Source of the DNA: Methylobacterium sp. DB0501
Lineage (GTDB): Bacteria > Pseudomonadota > Alphaproteobacteria > Rhizobiales > Beijerinckiaceae
Reading direction: 5' to 3'
DNA length: 64,000 nt
Assembly (NCBI RefSeq): GCF_011043735.1
Contig: NZ_JAAKGV010000004.1
Coordinates: forward strand, 1 to 64,000
Below are positions 11,442 to 19,041 of the stretch, piece by piece; positions within the stretch are counted from its first letter, which is position 1, and the number at the start of each line of letters is the position of its first letter. Under the pieces are notes generated by a model, which saw only the letters and a program-made list of their open reading frames with translations, had not been told where the DNA came from and did not search any database. A program made the position numbers and the translations under genes.

Positions 11442-12376
11442 CCGACGTGGTCCTCGTGTCCGTGGTGGCTCCCGTGGTGCTCCGGTTCGGGCGCGCCGCC
11501 CGCTTCCGCGAGCGGAGCCAATCGGTCGTCCCGGATGGCCTCCGGCTTCGCGTCGACGGCGGCCTTTGCGGCGCGCGAGGGGTCGTCCGGGTGGGTCGAG
11601 GGCCGGGCAAGCAGCACGGCGCCGAAGATGCCAATCAGGATCAGGAAGCCTGCGCCCTCGAAAGCGACCATGTACTTGTCCATGAGAAGGTTGCCGACCC
11701 GCCGGGCCGAGTCGGGATCCGGTACCGCGTCGGTCACGGGCCAAGCCGGCCGCAGGAACAGCATGCCCACTAGGACGACCCCGGCGGCGGCTGCGAGCCA
11801 GGCCGCGAGGGGGCGCACGGGCGTCACCATGGACATGTCCATTCCGCCGTGGCCGCCATCCCCGTGCTGGTGGTCTGCGTGCCGGTGCTCCGCATGTCCG
11901 CCGTGGGCGCCGTGTGGCATGGCACCGCCCCCGTGGTCGCGCGCGTGGCCGTGCCGTCCCTCGCCGTGCGGCATGGCATGGCCCTCGTGCCGGTTCCCGG
12001 CGTGGCTGCGGCCCTCGCCGCTCGCAGGGTCGTCCTGTCCCGCGCTTGTGGCCTCGTCGCGCGGCACCAGGCCCTTGCTGAACCAGCGCTCCAGCGGGGA
12101 CAGCTCCATGCCGGCCATCATCGCCCCGCCGGGATCGTGCATGACCAGCACCATGAACAGGATCATGACGAGGAAGCCCCCGATGTACATCATGACCTGG
12201 AGCAGCCCGATCAGGTCGGCCGACAGCAGGATGAACAGGCCGGCGACGCCGATGAACGAGGCCATCAGGAAGATGCCGGAGCGGAACATACTCATCGTCG
12301 TCGCCATGCCGAGCGCGCCGGCGACGGCGACGAAGGAGCAGGCCCCGAAGGCAAGGATATCGAAGGCGGCCATCAT
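11438..12376 (-). CDS. nuoJ: NuoJ-like subunit with large His-rich loop
   Basis: Membrane subunit of 312 residues, against roughly 170-210 for ordinary NuoJ. Helices 1-3 fit the family (SADLIGLLQVMMYIGGFLV, with the TM3 Tyr-Ile-Gly). Between TM3 and TM4 there is an extra loop of about 95 residues; within residues 124-178 there are 15 His in repeats such as HAEHRHADHQHGDGGHGG. TM4 and TM5 follow (about 188-210 and 238-258), then a polar tail ending in HHGSHHGHEDH with six more His. The loop and tail look like metal-binding segments. The start ATG at 12376 overlaps the nuoH stop. Confidence 0.9.
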   Translation of the reverse strand: MMAAFDILAFGACSFVAVAGALGMATTMSMFRSGIFLMASFIGVAGLFILLSADLIGLLQVMMYIGGFLVMILFMVLVMHDPGGAMMAGMELSPLERWFSKGLVPRDEATSAGQDDPASGEGRSHAGNRHEGHAMPHGEGRHGHARDHGGGAMPHGAHGGHAEHRHADHQHGDGGHGGMDMSMVTPVRPLAAWLAAAAGVVLVGMLFLRPAWPVTDAVPDPDSARRVGNLLMDKYMVAFEGAGFLILIGIFGAVLLARPSTHPDDPSRAAKAAVDAKPEAIRDDRLAPLAEAGGAPEPEHHGSHHGHEDHVG

Positions 12377-13275
12377 GCGCCGGGCCCCACCCCGAGGAGG
12401 ATCAGGCCGCCGACGAGGAGCACGTTGACGAGGCCGAGTGGGATCAGGATCTTCCAGGAGAGGGCCAGCGTCTCCGCCGTCGAGAGCGGGCGAACGAGGC
12501 GCCCGAGCCCGAGCATCAGCGCCATCAGGCCGTACGTCTTGGCGAGCATCCAGGCCCATCCCGGGAGCCAGGGACCCGAGGGACCTCCCAGATAGAGCAC
12601 CGCCCCGACCGCGGCGACGACCAGGAGCACGCCGGCGAGTGCGACCCGCCACACGAGCGCGGACCAGCCGCCCACGACACCGAGCACGCCGCCGCCCAGC
12701 GAGGCCGCGAACGGCTCCAGGAACGGGGCGCGATACGACTGCATCAGCCCGGTGACGACGTAGAGCAGGAAGCCCAAGGGTTGTAGGACGACGAACCAGA
12801 GGCCGCGCTGCGCGTCGACCACCACTACGGTCGACAACGAACGGGCCATCATGATCACGCCGACGTAGGCGAGCCCGAGCGGCACGACGTACGCCACGAG
12901 CTGGGCGACGATGCGGTAGCATGCCTCGACCCCCTCGGGGGTATTCGCGCCCCAGCCGGCGAGAGCCAGGCCCAGCACCACGAAATCCACGACGACGATG
13001 ACGTAGAAGAGGCCGATGCCGAGGTCCCTCCCGATCAACCCGGGGCCGAGGGGCAGCACGACCATGGCGAGCGCGACGCCCGCGAGCGCCACGACCGGAC
13101 CGGCCGGCAGCAGCCATCGGTCGGCGTTGGGCAGTTGGAGGTTGTGCCGCAGCTCGGTGTGCCGCGCCGGGCCGGCCTCCTGGTCGATGCGAACGAACGC
13201 GTGCTCGACCGCGAGCGTCAGGGCAGCCCCCCCGAGCAGGGCGCCCAGGACCGCCAAGGCCGCCGCTACTCCCAT
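12373..13275 (-). CDS. nuoH: divergent NuoH-like subunit
   Basis: Membrane subunit of 300 residues, shorter than typical NuoH (about 320-350). The helix pattern and WGANTPEGVEACYRIVAQLV align with the family segment WASNSKYALLGALRSAAQMV. Key acidic positions are lost: the following SYE of ordinary NuoH is AYV (V130), and the PFDLPEAE-type signature of the quinone loop is RAPFLEPFAASLGGG (183-196). The N-terminal loop signature is also degenerate (RHTELRHNLQLPNADRW). The protein may therefore not bind or reduce quinone in the usual way. The gene overlaps nuoA by 10 bp. Confidence 0.8.
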   Translation of the reverse strand: MGVAAALAVLGALLGGAALTLAVEHAFVRIDQEAGPARHTELRHNLQLPNADRWLLPAGPVVALAGVALAMVVLPLGPGLIGRDLGIGLFYVIVVVDFVVLGLALAGWGANTPEGVEACYRIVAQLVAYVVPLGLAYVGVIMMARSLSTVVVVDAQRGLWFVVLQPLGFLLYVVTGLMQSYRAPFLEPFAASLGGGVLGVVGGWSALVWRVALAGVLLVVAAVGAVLYLGGPSGPWLPGWAWMLAKTYGLMALMLGLGRLVRPLSTAETLALSWKILIPLGLVNVLLVGGLILLGVGPGA

Positions 13276-13610
13276 CGCAGCCCGCCCATGCCCCAGGCGT
13301 AGGCGATGCCAGCCGACAGGAGCGCGATGAAGACCAGCATGTCGAGGAAGGCGCTCATGCCGATGTCGGCGAAGACGACCGCCCACGGGTACATGAAGAT
13401 CATCTCCATGTCGAAGGCGAGGAAGATCAGCGCGTAGACCGCGTAACCGAAGCGGAACTGCGCCCACGCGGGGGGAGCGCGGACGGTCCGCGTTGGCGCG
13501 CGCGCGAACGCGGCCACGGCTAGCAGCGCAAGGCCCATGGCCATGAGCAGCACGAGGGCCACGAACCCGAAATCACCCAGGACTGGGCTTTGCGCCGGCA
13601 TCCGCTCCAT
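13266..13610 (-). CDS. nuoA: NADH-quinone oxidoreductase-like subunit A
   Basis: First gene of the cluster; small membrane protein of 114 residues with three hydrophobic segments. The conserved NuoA motif is present as FAFDMEMIFMYPWAVVF-like LAFDMEMIFMYPWA. The start ATG at 13610 has a good ribosome-binding site (AGGAGAAGGG) directly upstream. In ordinary operons nuoB, C, D, E, F and G come next; here nuoH follows at once with an overlap. Confidence 0.9.
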   Translation of the reverse strand: MERMPAQSPVLGDFGFVALVLLMAMGLALLAVAAFARAPTRTVRAPPAWAQFRFGYAVYALIFLAFDMEMIFMYPWAVVFADIGMSAFLDMLVFIALLSAGIAYAWGMGGLRWE

Positions 13611-14034
13611 TCCCTTCTCCTGCTGACCGCCCCCACCCGAGGCAGGGCCCCTCCGTGGCCTGGGACGCCTAGGCGACGTGGCCCGCATGTCGACGGCGTC
13701 AATCCTCCGCGAACGCCCGCCCCGCATGGTCGTCGACAGGCGGAGGAGGTTGGCGAAGGCGCTGAGCAGACCGACCGCGGGAAGCGCGGCTTCGGCCCCG
13801 CGGAGCGGGCCTTCCCCCCTCCTCCCCGACCTCGGCACCCCCGGGGGTGGACGAACTCTCGATGCGGCTCATCGTGGCGGCCCTGCTACGGGGTGGTCCG
13901 GGGATCTAGGCCGGCGTGGGAACGCACGGTCCGGCGGCTTGGGGAAATGGTCGGGCGCTCGCGGCCGTGCCGCGGGCACCATCCTGCCTCAGACACCGTG
14001 GCAGGTGAGGCTCGCCAGCCGCAGGTATCGCCGG
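13611..14034. other. intergenic region upstream of nuoA
   Basis: No convincing gene. The region must hold the nuo promoter (minus strand) and the end of the RTX gene. The only clear structure is a perfect 14-bp palindrome, CACCCCCGGGGGTG at 13836-13849, about 226 bp before nuoA. It resembles the G/C-tract operators of CsoR-family regulators, but its spacer is 2 bp, not the 3 bp of the other boxes in the window. Confidence 0.4.
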
Positions 14035-15462
14035 CTATTGAAAGATGAGCTGGGAGCCGACCGACGTGATGGCCGGGTCGTTCACGAAGGCGCCTGCCCG
14101 TCCGTCGTCCGCGTTGAACATGAAATCGTCCTGGGCCATCTGGCTCTTCGTCAGGCCTTCAAGGAAGATCGACCCGTTGCCCTGGTCCGTCTGCCAGCTG
14201 ACCAGGACGCCGGTGTGCCCGTCGTCGTGCGCCGAGACCCCGTCGGCAACGGTGACTTGGCTCGGCAGGATGTCCCGGAATGCGATATGGTCGAAGGCGC
14301 CCGGGCCGGCGTCGAAGCCGCCGGTGACGACGTCGTTCCCGGTATCGGGTCCCACGATGAAGGCGTCGGCGCCGTCGCCGCCGTTCAGCTCGTCGTTCCC
14401 CTTGCCGCCGTCGAGCATGTCGTGGCCGGCGCCGGCGTAGAGCTTGTCGTTGCCGTCCTCGCCCATGAGGTTGTCGGCCTGATCGCCGCCGTACAACCGG
14501 TCCGAGCCGGCGCCGCCCCTGAGGTCGTCCTGGCCCGCACCGCCGTCGAGGACGTCGTCGCCGGCATCGCCGCGTAGATCGTCGTCCCCGGCAGCCCCGA
14601 ACAGCAGGTCGTTCCCGCCTAGGCCAAAGTAGTAGTCCCGCTCGCCGGTGCCTTGGAACGTATCGGCTTGGCTGGAGCCTTCCCTTACGTTGAACTCGTC
14701 GAAGCGGAACGTGTTTGCGGAACCGGTGTCACTCCCCGGGTTCGGGGCACCGAGGTTGAAGCCCTCGTCCTTCGCGTAGCTCAAGGCGGTGACGTGGTCC
14801 GCGTCCGCGCTCGTCGGCTGAATGAGCATCCTGTCGTCCGTGAACATGAAATCGTCCTGCGCGAGGTCCGTCTTCCGGACGCCCGCCAGCAGGACCGAGC
14901 CCTCGCCCCCGGTCACGTCCCAGCTGATCTTCACACCGGCGGAAGTGTCTTGGAATCTGAGGTCCTCGGGCGCGAGGTCCCGTACCGCGAGGTGGTCCAG
15001 GATGCCGGGACCGGCGGAGAAGTCGGTGATGACGTCGTTGCCGCTGTCGGGCGAGATGACGAAGGCATCGCCTCCCGGACCGCCTGTCAGGATGTCGTTG
15101 CCGGGACCGCCCTCAAGATCGCCGTGTCCGACGCCCTCGTTGAGATAGTCGTTCCCTTCGGCGCCACGCAATGCGTCCGCGGCCCCGCCGCCGATCAGGA
15201 CGTCGTTTCCCTTGCCGCCGTCGAGGTGGTCCATGCCGGCGCCCCCCAGGAGGACGTCGTTGCCCTTGCCGCCCTGCAGGTCATCGTCTTGGCCTCGGCC
15301 GGCGAGATAGTCGCTCCCGCCTCGGCCGAAGGCGATGTCCATCCGGCCGGTGCCGGGGTAGGCGTCGGGATCTCGCTCTCCGATGAGCAATCGGTAGTCG
15401 CCGAAGTCCTCCTGAACGTTGTGGTCGTTCGCAGGGACTTGGTGGTGCGAGCGATGCGACAT
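14035..15462 (-). CDS. RTX calcium-binding repeat protein, two tandem modules
   Basis: Protein of 475 residues built from two similar halves. Each half has a block of RTX nonapeptides (GGxGxDxLx; about 45-130 and 279-365) followed by a tail of about 80 residues with the same landmarks: DAFVISPDSGNDVITDF and DAFIVGPDTGNDVVTGGF, then LDHLAVRD and FDHIAFRD, and each ending QDDFMF. RTX proteins fold on binding calcium outside the cell and are normally exported by type I secretion; no exporter is seen here. ATG 15462 was chosen because it has AGGAG upstream and a CsoR-like box with a TATAGG -10 lies 65 bp further up. Confidence 0.82.
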   Translation of the reverse strand: MSHRSHHQVPANDHNVQEDFGDYRLLIGERDPDAYPGTGRMDIAFGRGGSDYLAGRGQDDDLQGGKGNDVLLGGAGMDHLDGGKGNDVLIGGGAADALRGAEGNDYLNEGVGHGDLEGGPGNDILTGGPGGDAFVISPDSGNDVITDFSAGPGILDHLAVRDLAPEDLRFQDTSAGVKISWDVTGGEGSVLLAGVRKTDLAQDDFMFTDDRMLIQPTSADADHVTALSYAKDEGFNLGAPNPGSDTGSANTFRFDEFNVREGSSQADTFQGTGERDYYFGLGGNDLLFGAAGDDDLRGDAGDDVLDGGAGQDDLRGGAGSDRLYGGDQADNLMGEDGNDKLYAGAGHDMLDGGKGNDELNGGDGADAFIVGPDTGNDVVTGGFDAGPGAFDHIAFRDILPSQVTVADGVSAHDDGHTGVLVSWQTDQGNGSIFLEGLTKSQMAQDDFMFNADDGRAGAFVNDPAITSVGSQLIFQ

Positions 15463-15526
15463 GAGGGATCTCCTGCCGATGAGCCAAGAATCGGAAGCCA
15501 ACCCGCCCGGGTTGCGCATCCGCCTA

Positions 15527-15541
15527 TACCCCATCGGGGTA
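15527..15541. promoter_or_regulatory. CsoR-type operator before the RTX gene
   Basis: TACCCC-ATC-GGGGTA, a perfect inverted repeat with 6-bp arms and a 3-bp spacer. Read on the minus strand it runs into TATAGG, a likely -10, so a bound repressor would block RTX transcription. The same arrangement, box fused to a -10 element, is found at 19469-19487. Confidence 0.65.
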
Positions 15542-15718
15542 GGCAGGCTTCCAACACCCCGCCCGCGAAGCTGTTTCATCCCTACCGCGGCGCGGGGCGG
15601 TTTGACGCAGGCCCCGCCGTGCGCTCCGCGTCGGAACGGATTGCCACGGTCCCGCCGCTCCGGACGCCTTGACACCTGGTTCCAGGAAACGGGCAGGTGT
15701 TCGGAATACGTGTCCCGA

Positions 15719-15733
15719 ACCCCCTCGGGGTAT
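15719..15733. promoter_or_regulatory. imperfect CsoR-type box
   Basis: The right half (GGGGTA) is perfect and the left half keeps the C tract (ACCCCC). Its plus-strand continuation is TATAT, like the -10 of the other boxes, but no supported gene starts downstream on that strand. It may be a second operator for the RTX promoter or a remnant. Confidence 0.4.
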
Positions 15734-16020
15734 ATCCCACTCTTGAGTGGGCCCTTCGTCGCGGCGGGGTGCTGACGGCGTCGACCACCGGGGTGGATGC
15801 CCGATCAGGTTGACCGCGGAAAGGTGGCCACCGGCCCAAGGCGGTAGTTGTCCGCATCCCCCGCGATTTGCCCGGATGCGCCTTACGAAGCAGCCGGGGC
15901 CAAGCGTAAGTCAGCGTCGTCGAGGGGACGGGGTGCCCGAGTCGGCTTTGGCCGGCGCGGCCGGCACGAACGCTCGTGATGTCTCACTAGGCCGGAGAGA
16001 GGGGCCGCGCGGCCTGGACA

Positions 16021-17313
16021 TCACCTGGGCGCGCCGACCGGCCGTGCGATGGCCAGCACTCCCTTGAGGCCGGTTCCGAAGCGCGCGATGGTCTCGCGAT
16101 GCCCCCGCAGCTCGCTGTACGGCAGGTAACGAAGATCCAGCTCGCTCACACGCGAGAAGGCAGGTCTGGCGAACTGCGCCCGGACGTCCTCCTCCCTGTT
16201 GTCGGGCGCGACGAGGAAGAGGTTGCGGGCCGTCCCGCCCTCGACGCCGAGCGCCAAGTCGAGCATCCGCACGATCCCGGAGTATATGCTCGTCGTATGC
16301 TCGACCTCGAAGGCCGCCGCCACGTCCCTGCTCGCCTTTTCGAGCCAGATCACGTCGATGAGCCGGACCGTTTCGGCCGTTCCGTTGGCGGTGAGCCGTT
16401 CGGGTAACCGGTCGAGGCAGCCGTCGGACAGCCTGCCGCCTGCGTAAGGACGGCCCCCGTCATTCGAGGCGACCCAGACGTCGAAACCGAGCGCGAGCCC
16501 GAGGTCCCGGAGCCAGCCCTGGATCTCGGTGTGGGTATGGTCGGCCTCGCTTGCGGCCTGGGCCGCCTTCGAGGCGGCGCCGGCCGCCTCCGCCCGCACG
16601 CGTTCGAGATCCTCCCGCCATCGCTCCAGCGCCCCGGTGGCATCCCGCTCGGGAAGCGGGTAGCGCCCCGACCCGACGTCGAACAGGAAGCCGGCCACGG
16701 CGCCGAGGTCGTTCGACAGGAGCGTCCGGTGGGCGGCGTTGAGGGCAAGGATGCCTTGGCGCATCGCGAGGTACTCGTCCCACCTGCCGAGCTTCACGTT
16801 GGCGCCCATGAGCGCGTTGAAGCCCTTGACGATGGCGGTGTTGAACGGGGAGGCCACGGTCGGATGCAGGAAGTACAGCAGGTTCGCCGCGGCCGGGCCA
16901 AGCCCTTTAATGCGCGACTGGTCGAGCGTTCGGATGGCCGCCAGGACCTGCGCCTCGGCGTTGCAGCAAAGGCAGGCGTCGAGGAAGCGCCCAAAGGCCA
17001 GCTGGTTGGCCCGATCCTCGTAGATGTCAGGGATGCGAAGCTTGGGCTTCCAGAGGAAGGCATGGTCGGCGCCCTTGAACACCTGGCGCTGCTCGGCGAT
17101 GGAGGAGACGATGGTCTCCAGCGAGGAGCCGCGGTAGGCGTTGCCGAAGGTGTCGGACCGGATCTCGTCTATGACCGCCTGGATGCCGCGCCGGATCGAG
17201 CGGAAGTTCTTGATGCGCTCCTCCCACAGGAACCACGTTCTGTAGGAGGCGCCTGGGTCCTCGCGCCAGTGCCGGATGAGATTGCCGATCCAGGCGTCGT
17301 TCACGTTCGTCAT
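16021..17313 (-). CDS. restriction-endonuclease-like orphan protein
   Basis: Protein of 430 residues. The middle has a helix-hairpin-helix-like segment (IKGLGPAAANLLYFLHP, about 137-153). The C-terminal third carries VRLIDVIWLEKASRDV and AAFEVEHTTSIYSGIVRM; the D...E-x-E-H arrangement is of the kind seen in PD-(D/E)xK nucleases, and this last motif recurs in proteins annotated as restriction endonucleases. No DNA methyltransferase is adjacent, so a classical restriction-modification pair is not supported. The start codon lies in one arm of a perfect inverted repeat (17311-17348). Function is inferred; a nucleic-acid-targeting defence protein is the best guess. Confidence 0.55.
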   Translation of the reverse strand: MTNVNDAWIGNLIRHWREDPGASYRTWFLWEERIKNFRSIRRGIQAVIDEIRSDTFGNAYRGSSLETIVSSIAEQRQVFKGADHAFLWKPKLRIPDIYEDRANQLAFGRFLDACLCCNAEAQVLAAIRTLDQSRIKGLGPAAANLLYFLHPTVASPFNTAIVKGFNALMGANVKLGRWDEYLAMRQGILALNAAHRTLLSNDLGAVAGFLFDVGSGRYPLPERDATGALERWREDLERVRAEAAGAASKAAQAASEADHTHTEIQGWLRDLGLALGFDVWVASNDGGRPYAGGRLSDGCLDRLPERLTANGTAETVRLIDVIWLEKASRDVAAAFEVEHTTSIYSGIVRMLDLALGVEGGTARNLFLVAPDNREEDVRAQFARPAFSRVSELDLRYLPYSELRGHRETIARFGTGLKGVLAIARPVGAPR

Positions 17314-17348
17314 ATTCGGGGGCTTGGTGGTCGTGGCTCCCGAATATG
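17311..17348. promoter_or_regulatory. inverted repeat enclosing a start codon
   Basis: CATATTCGGG (17311-17320) and CCCGAATATG (17339-17348) are perfect 10-bp arms with an 18-bp spacer. The first three bases are the complement of the ATG of the restriction-like gene, so in the mRNA the start codon would sit in the 3' arm of a hairpin. It could also be a DNA operator for a dimeric regulator. Confidence 0.6.
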
Positions 17349-18243
17349 CCTGGTCGGGGTATCAGGCACCACAGGGCCGTGGACGCGCAGGCAGGGTTTC
17401 CGATGATGGCGGGAGGGTGTCGCAACCGTGCAACAGATGCGAGAGGCGTCGGTGATGGCGGGGCGCACGCGCCCAGGCGGCATGCCGATAGCAGCTCCCG
17501 GAGATCAGTGCCGCGGCTCATCCCGTGAAGCTTTTCCTAACCGGCGGTCCCGCACACATGAGAAGCGGACTGCCGTGGGCGAGTCCGCGGCGCAAGGTGA
17601 CGGGCGCACTGCGGCCTGCGTCCGTTGCGCATCAAGGCCGGGGCCGACGGCGCGAGACCCGGGGGCCGCCCACGGCGACCGCCACGCAGGCGAGGCGGTC
17701 CCGCCGCGCCGATTGGTCCCGCCCATCCGCATGTTCTGGGCCCGGGCGCTGACGGTCCGGCACCGTGCCTGTACGTGCATCGTCGGCATGCGGGGATCTC
17801 GCCCCGCGCGGGCCGGCGGTGCGCTGGCCGTGGCGACGCCGTTCGAGGACGCTGCGCCGCCAGTGGTCCCAGCGGCACGCGGCACGAGCTGGTCGGCCTT
17901 CCTCGCAATTCCTCCACGCCCATGAAGGCGAGCGGGGAGCCTCTGGGATGCCGGAGAGCCTGGCGCAGCCCGGGGCCAGCCCGGCCCCGACAAGGATGGC
18001 GTCCGACGAACCGATGAACTCGCCGCGAAGCCTGGTGGATCCCTCCGGCGGACTGGCCGGCTCGGCTGTCCGGGCGCGGGAGCAGTGATATGTGCCATGA
18101 GGCCCGAAGCGATTGCACCTGACACCTCCCAAGCCGGCCCGGGCAGGGCATCGGTCAGAAGGGCCGGCGGGACAACCGGGACGAGGCGGCGCGCAGGGAA
18201 TGCCGCCGAGCGGCCGTGTCCTGAGCCGCCCCGGACGAGCGGT
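17314..18243. other. 930-bp region without supported gene
   Basis: Apart from the inverted repeat at its left end, I see nothing supportable. Several frames are open, as expected at this GC content, but their translations are Arg/Pro/Ala-rich with no domain, no consistent start and no similarity to neighbours. It may be degraded sequence between two mobile blocks. Confidence 0.5.
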
Positions 18244-18576
18244 TCAGGCCGCCATCTTCCGACAGCTTTCCGCGCAGCGGCGGCACTGGTCGACGCAGTG
18301 CTGCATATCGCCCACCTGCTCGCAGCTCCGCGCGCAATCCTCGCACACGTCGGCGCACTCGCGGCAGGTGTGCTTATGATGGCTCGTGCCGAGGAGCATG
18401 AAGTGCGCCGAGGTGCGGCAGATCTCGGCGCAGGCGAGCATGAGGCGAAGATGCTCCGCCTCGACGTGCTTCCCGCCGGCGGGCAGGCAGTGGTTGGATG
18501 CCATGCCGAGGCAGGTCTGGTAGCAGCGCAGGCACTCGTCGATGCATGCCTGCATGTCCGGTCTCATCTGGTGCAT
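18244..18576 (-). CDS. csp: four-helix copper storage protein (Csp family)
   Basis: Cys-rich protein of 110 residues with 16 Cys, many spaced as CxxxC or CxxC along predicted helices (CIDECLRCYQTC, CRECADVCEDCARSC, CVDQCRRCAESC). This is the pattern of the Csp / DUF326 four-helix bundles that hold many Cu(I) ions inside the bundle. There is no signal peptide, so it should act in the cytoplasm (Csp3-like). ATG 18576 was chosen because the family begins shortly before the first CxxxC helix. It is divergent from a CsoR-family gene and shares an operator with it. Confidence 0.88.
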   Translation of the reverse strand: MHQMRPDMQACIDECLRCYQTCLGMASNHCLPAGGKHVEAEHLRLMLACAEICRTSAHFMLLGTSHHKHTCRECADVCEDCARSCEQVGDMQHCVDQCRRCAESCRKMAA

Positions 18577-18624
18577 TGTGTCGCTCGCATTGTTGGACGT
18601 TCGGCCAAGCCTTACTATGGCTGC

Positions 18625-18653
18625 GTGGGCCCGCCCGCGCGGAGCGGGCCCAC
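18625..18653 (-). promoter_or_regulatory. strong hairpin in the csp leader
   Basis: GTGGGCCCGC (18625-18634) and GCGGGCCCAC (18644-18653) form a perfect 10-bp GC-rich stem with a 9-nt loop. It lies between the operator (18669) and the csp start (18576), so it would be in the csp mRNA leader and could stabilise or attenuate the transcript. No U-tract follows, so it is not a clear intrinsic terminator. Confidence 0.5.
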
Positions 18654-18668
18654 GACGAAGAGGCAACA

Positions 18669-18683
18669 TACCCTGGCAGGGTA
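18669..18683. promoter_or_regulatory. CsoR-type operator between csp and csoR
   Basis: TACCCT-GGC-AGGGTA, extended by CA and TG on the outside (18667-18685). It lies between two divergent genes, one of them a CsoR-family regulator, so it is a natural site for autoregulation and for co-control of csp. TATG follows on both strands as possible -10 starts. Confidence 0.65.
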
Positions 18684-18738
18684 TGGTTCCAAAACCCTGG
18701 GCCGGCGGCCGCCCGTCCCATCAGAGGCGCAAGGCAGC

Positions 18739-19041
18739 ATGTCGGGTTCCGAAAAGGACCACGGTGGGATCACGGTCAACCACAAGCAGCAACTCCCCCG
18801 GCTGCGTCGCATCGAAGGGCAGGTGCGTGGCATCCAGCAAATGATCGAGACGGAGCGATACTGCGTCGACGTCGCGCACCAGATCGATGCCGTCATCGCC
18901 GCGTTGCGCCGAGTGCAGTCCGACATGATCCGCGACCATATGCACGGGTTGGTGCAAGCCTCCGTCGCGAGCAACCTCTCGCAGGAGGAGCGGCAGCGCC
19001 TGGCCGACGAGATCGGCAGCCTTATCGGCAGGATCGTGTAG
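18739..19041 (+). CDS. CsoR/RcnR-family metalloregulator
   Basis: All-helical DNA-binding repressor of 100 residues (RLRRIEGQVRGIQQMIE, YCVDVAHQIDAVIAALRRVQ, DHMHG). In copper-sensing CsoR the metal ligands are Cys-His-Cys. Here the first Cys (C42) and the His (H67) are present, but the third position is Leu71, with an extra H69 and H47 nearby. The metal or signal is therefore uncertain even though its neighbour is a copper storage protein. ATG 18739 gives the usual family length. It probably represses itself and the genes carrying TACCCY-N3-RGGGTA boxes. Confidence 0.85.
   Translation: MSGSEKDHGGITVNHKQQLPRLRRIEGQVRGIQQMIETERYCVDVAHQIDAVIAALRRVQSDMIRDHMHGLVQASVASNLSQEERQRLADEIGSLIGRIV

Larger units (their letters stand above)
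15463..16020. other. intergenic region with two metal-box-like palindromes
   Basis: No supported gene in about 560 bp. It contains the box before the RTX gene (15527-15541), a second imperfect copy (15719-15733) and, next to it, an inverted repeat CCCACTC-TT-GAGTGGG (15737-15752). Confidence 0.5.

Noticed and set aside
12929-12943. CCCCC-TC-GGGGG palindrome resembling a CsoR-type box
   Set aside because: It lies inside nuoH, in the codons for the conserved TPEG segment, and no promoter is expected there.
14035-15462. Repeated GC-rich units as a possible CRISPR or tandem array
   Set aside because: They encode RTX nonapeptides in frame; spacing is 27 bp with no unique spacers.
17505-18125. 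Minus-strand ORF of 206 codons
   Set aside because: Overlapping frames of similar length on both strands, biased composition and no motif; typical of noncoding GC-rich sequence.
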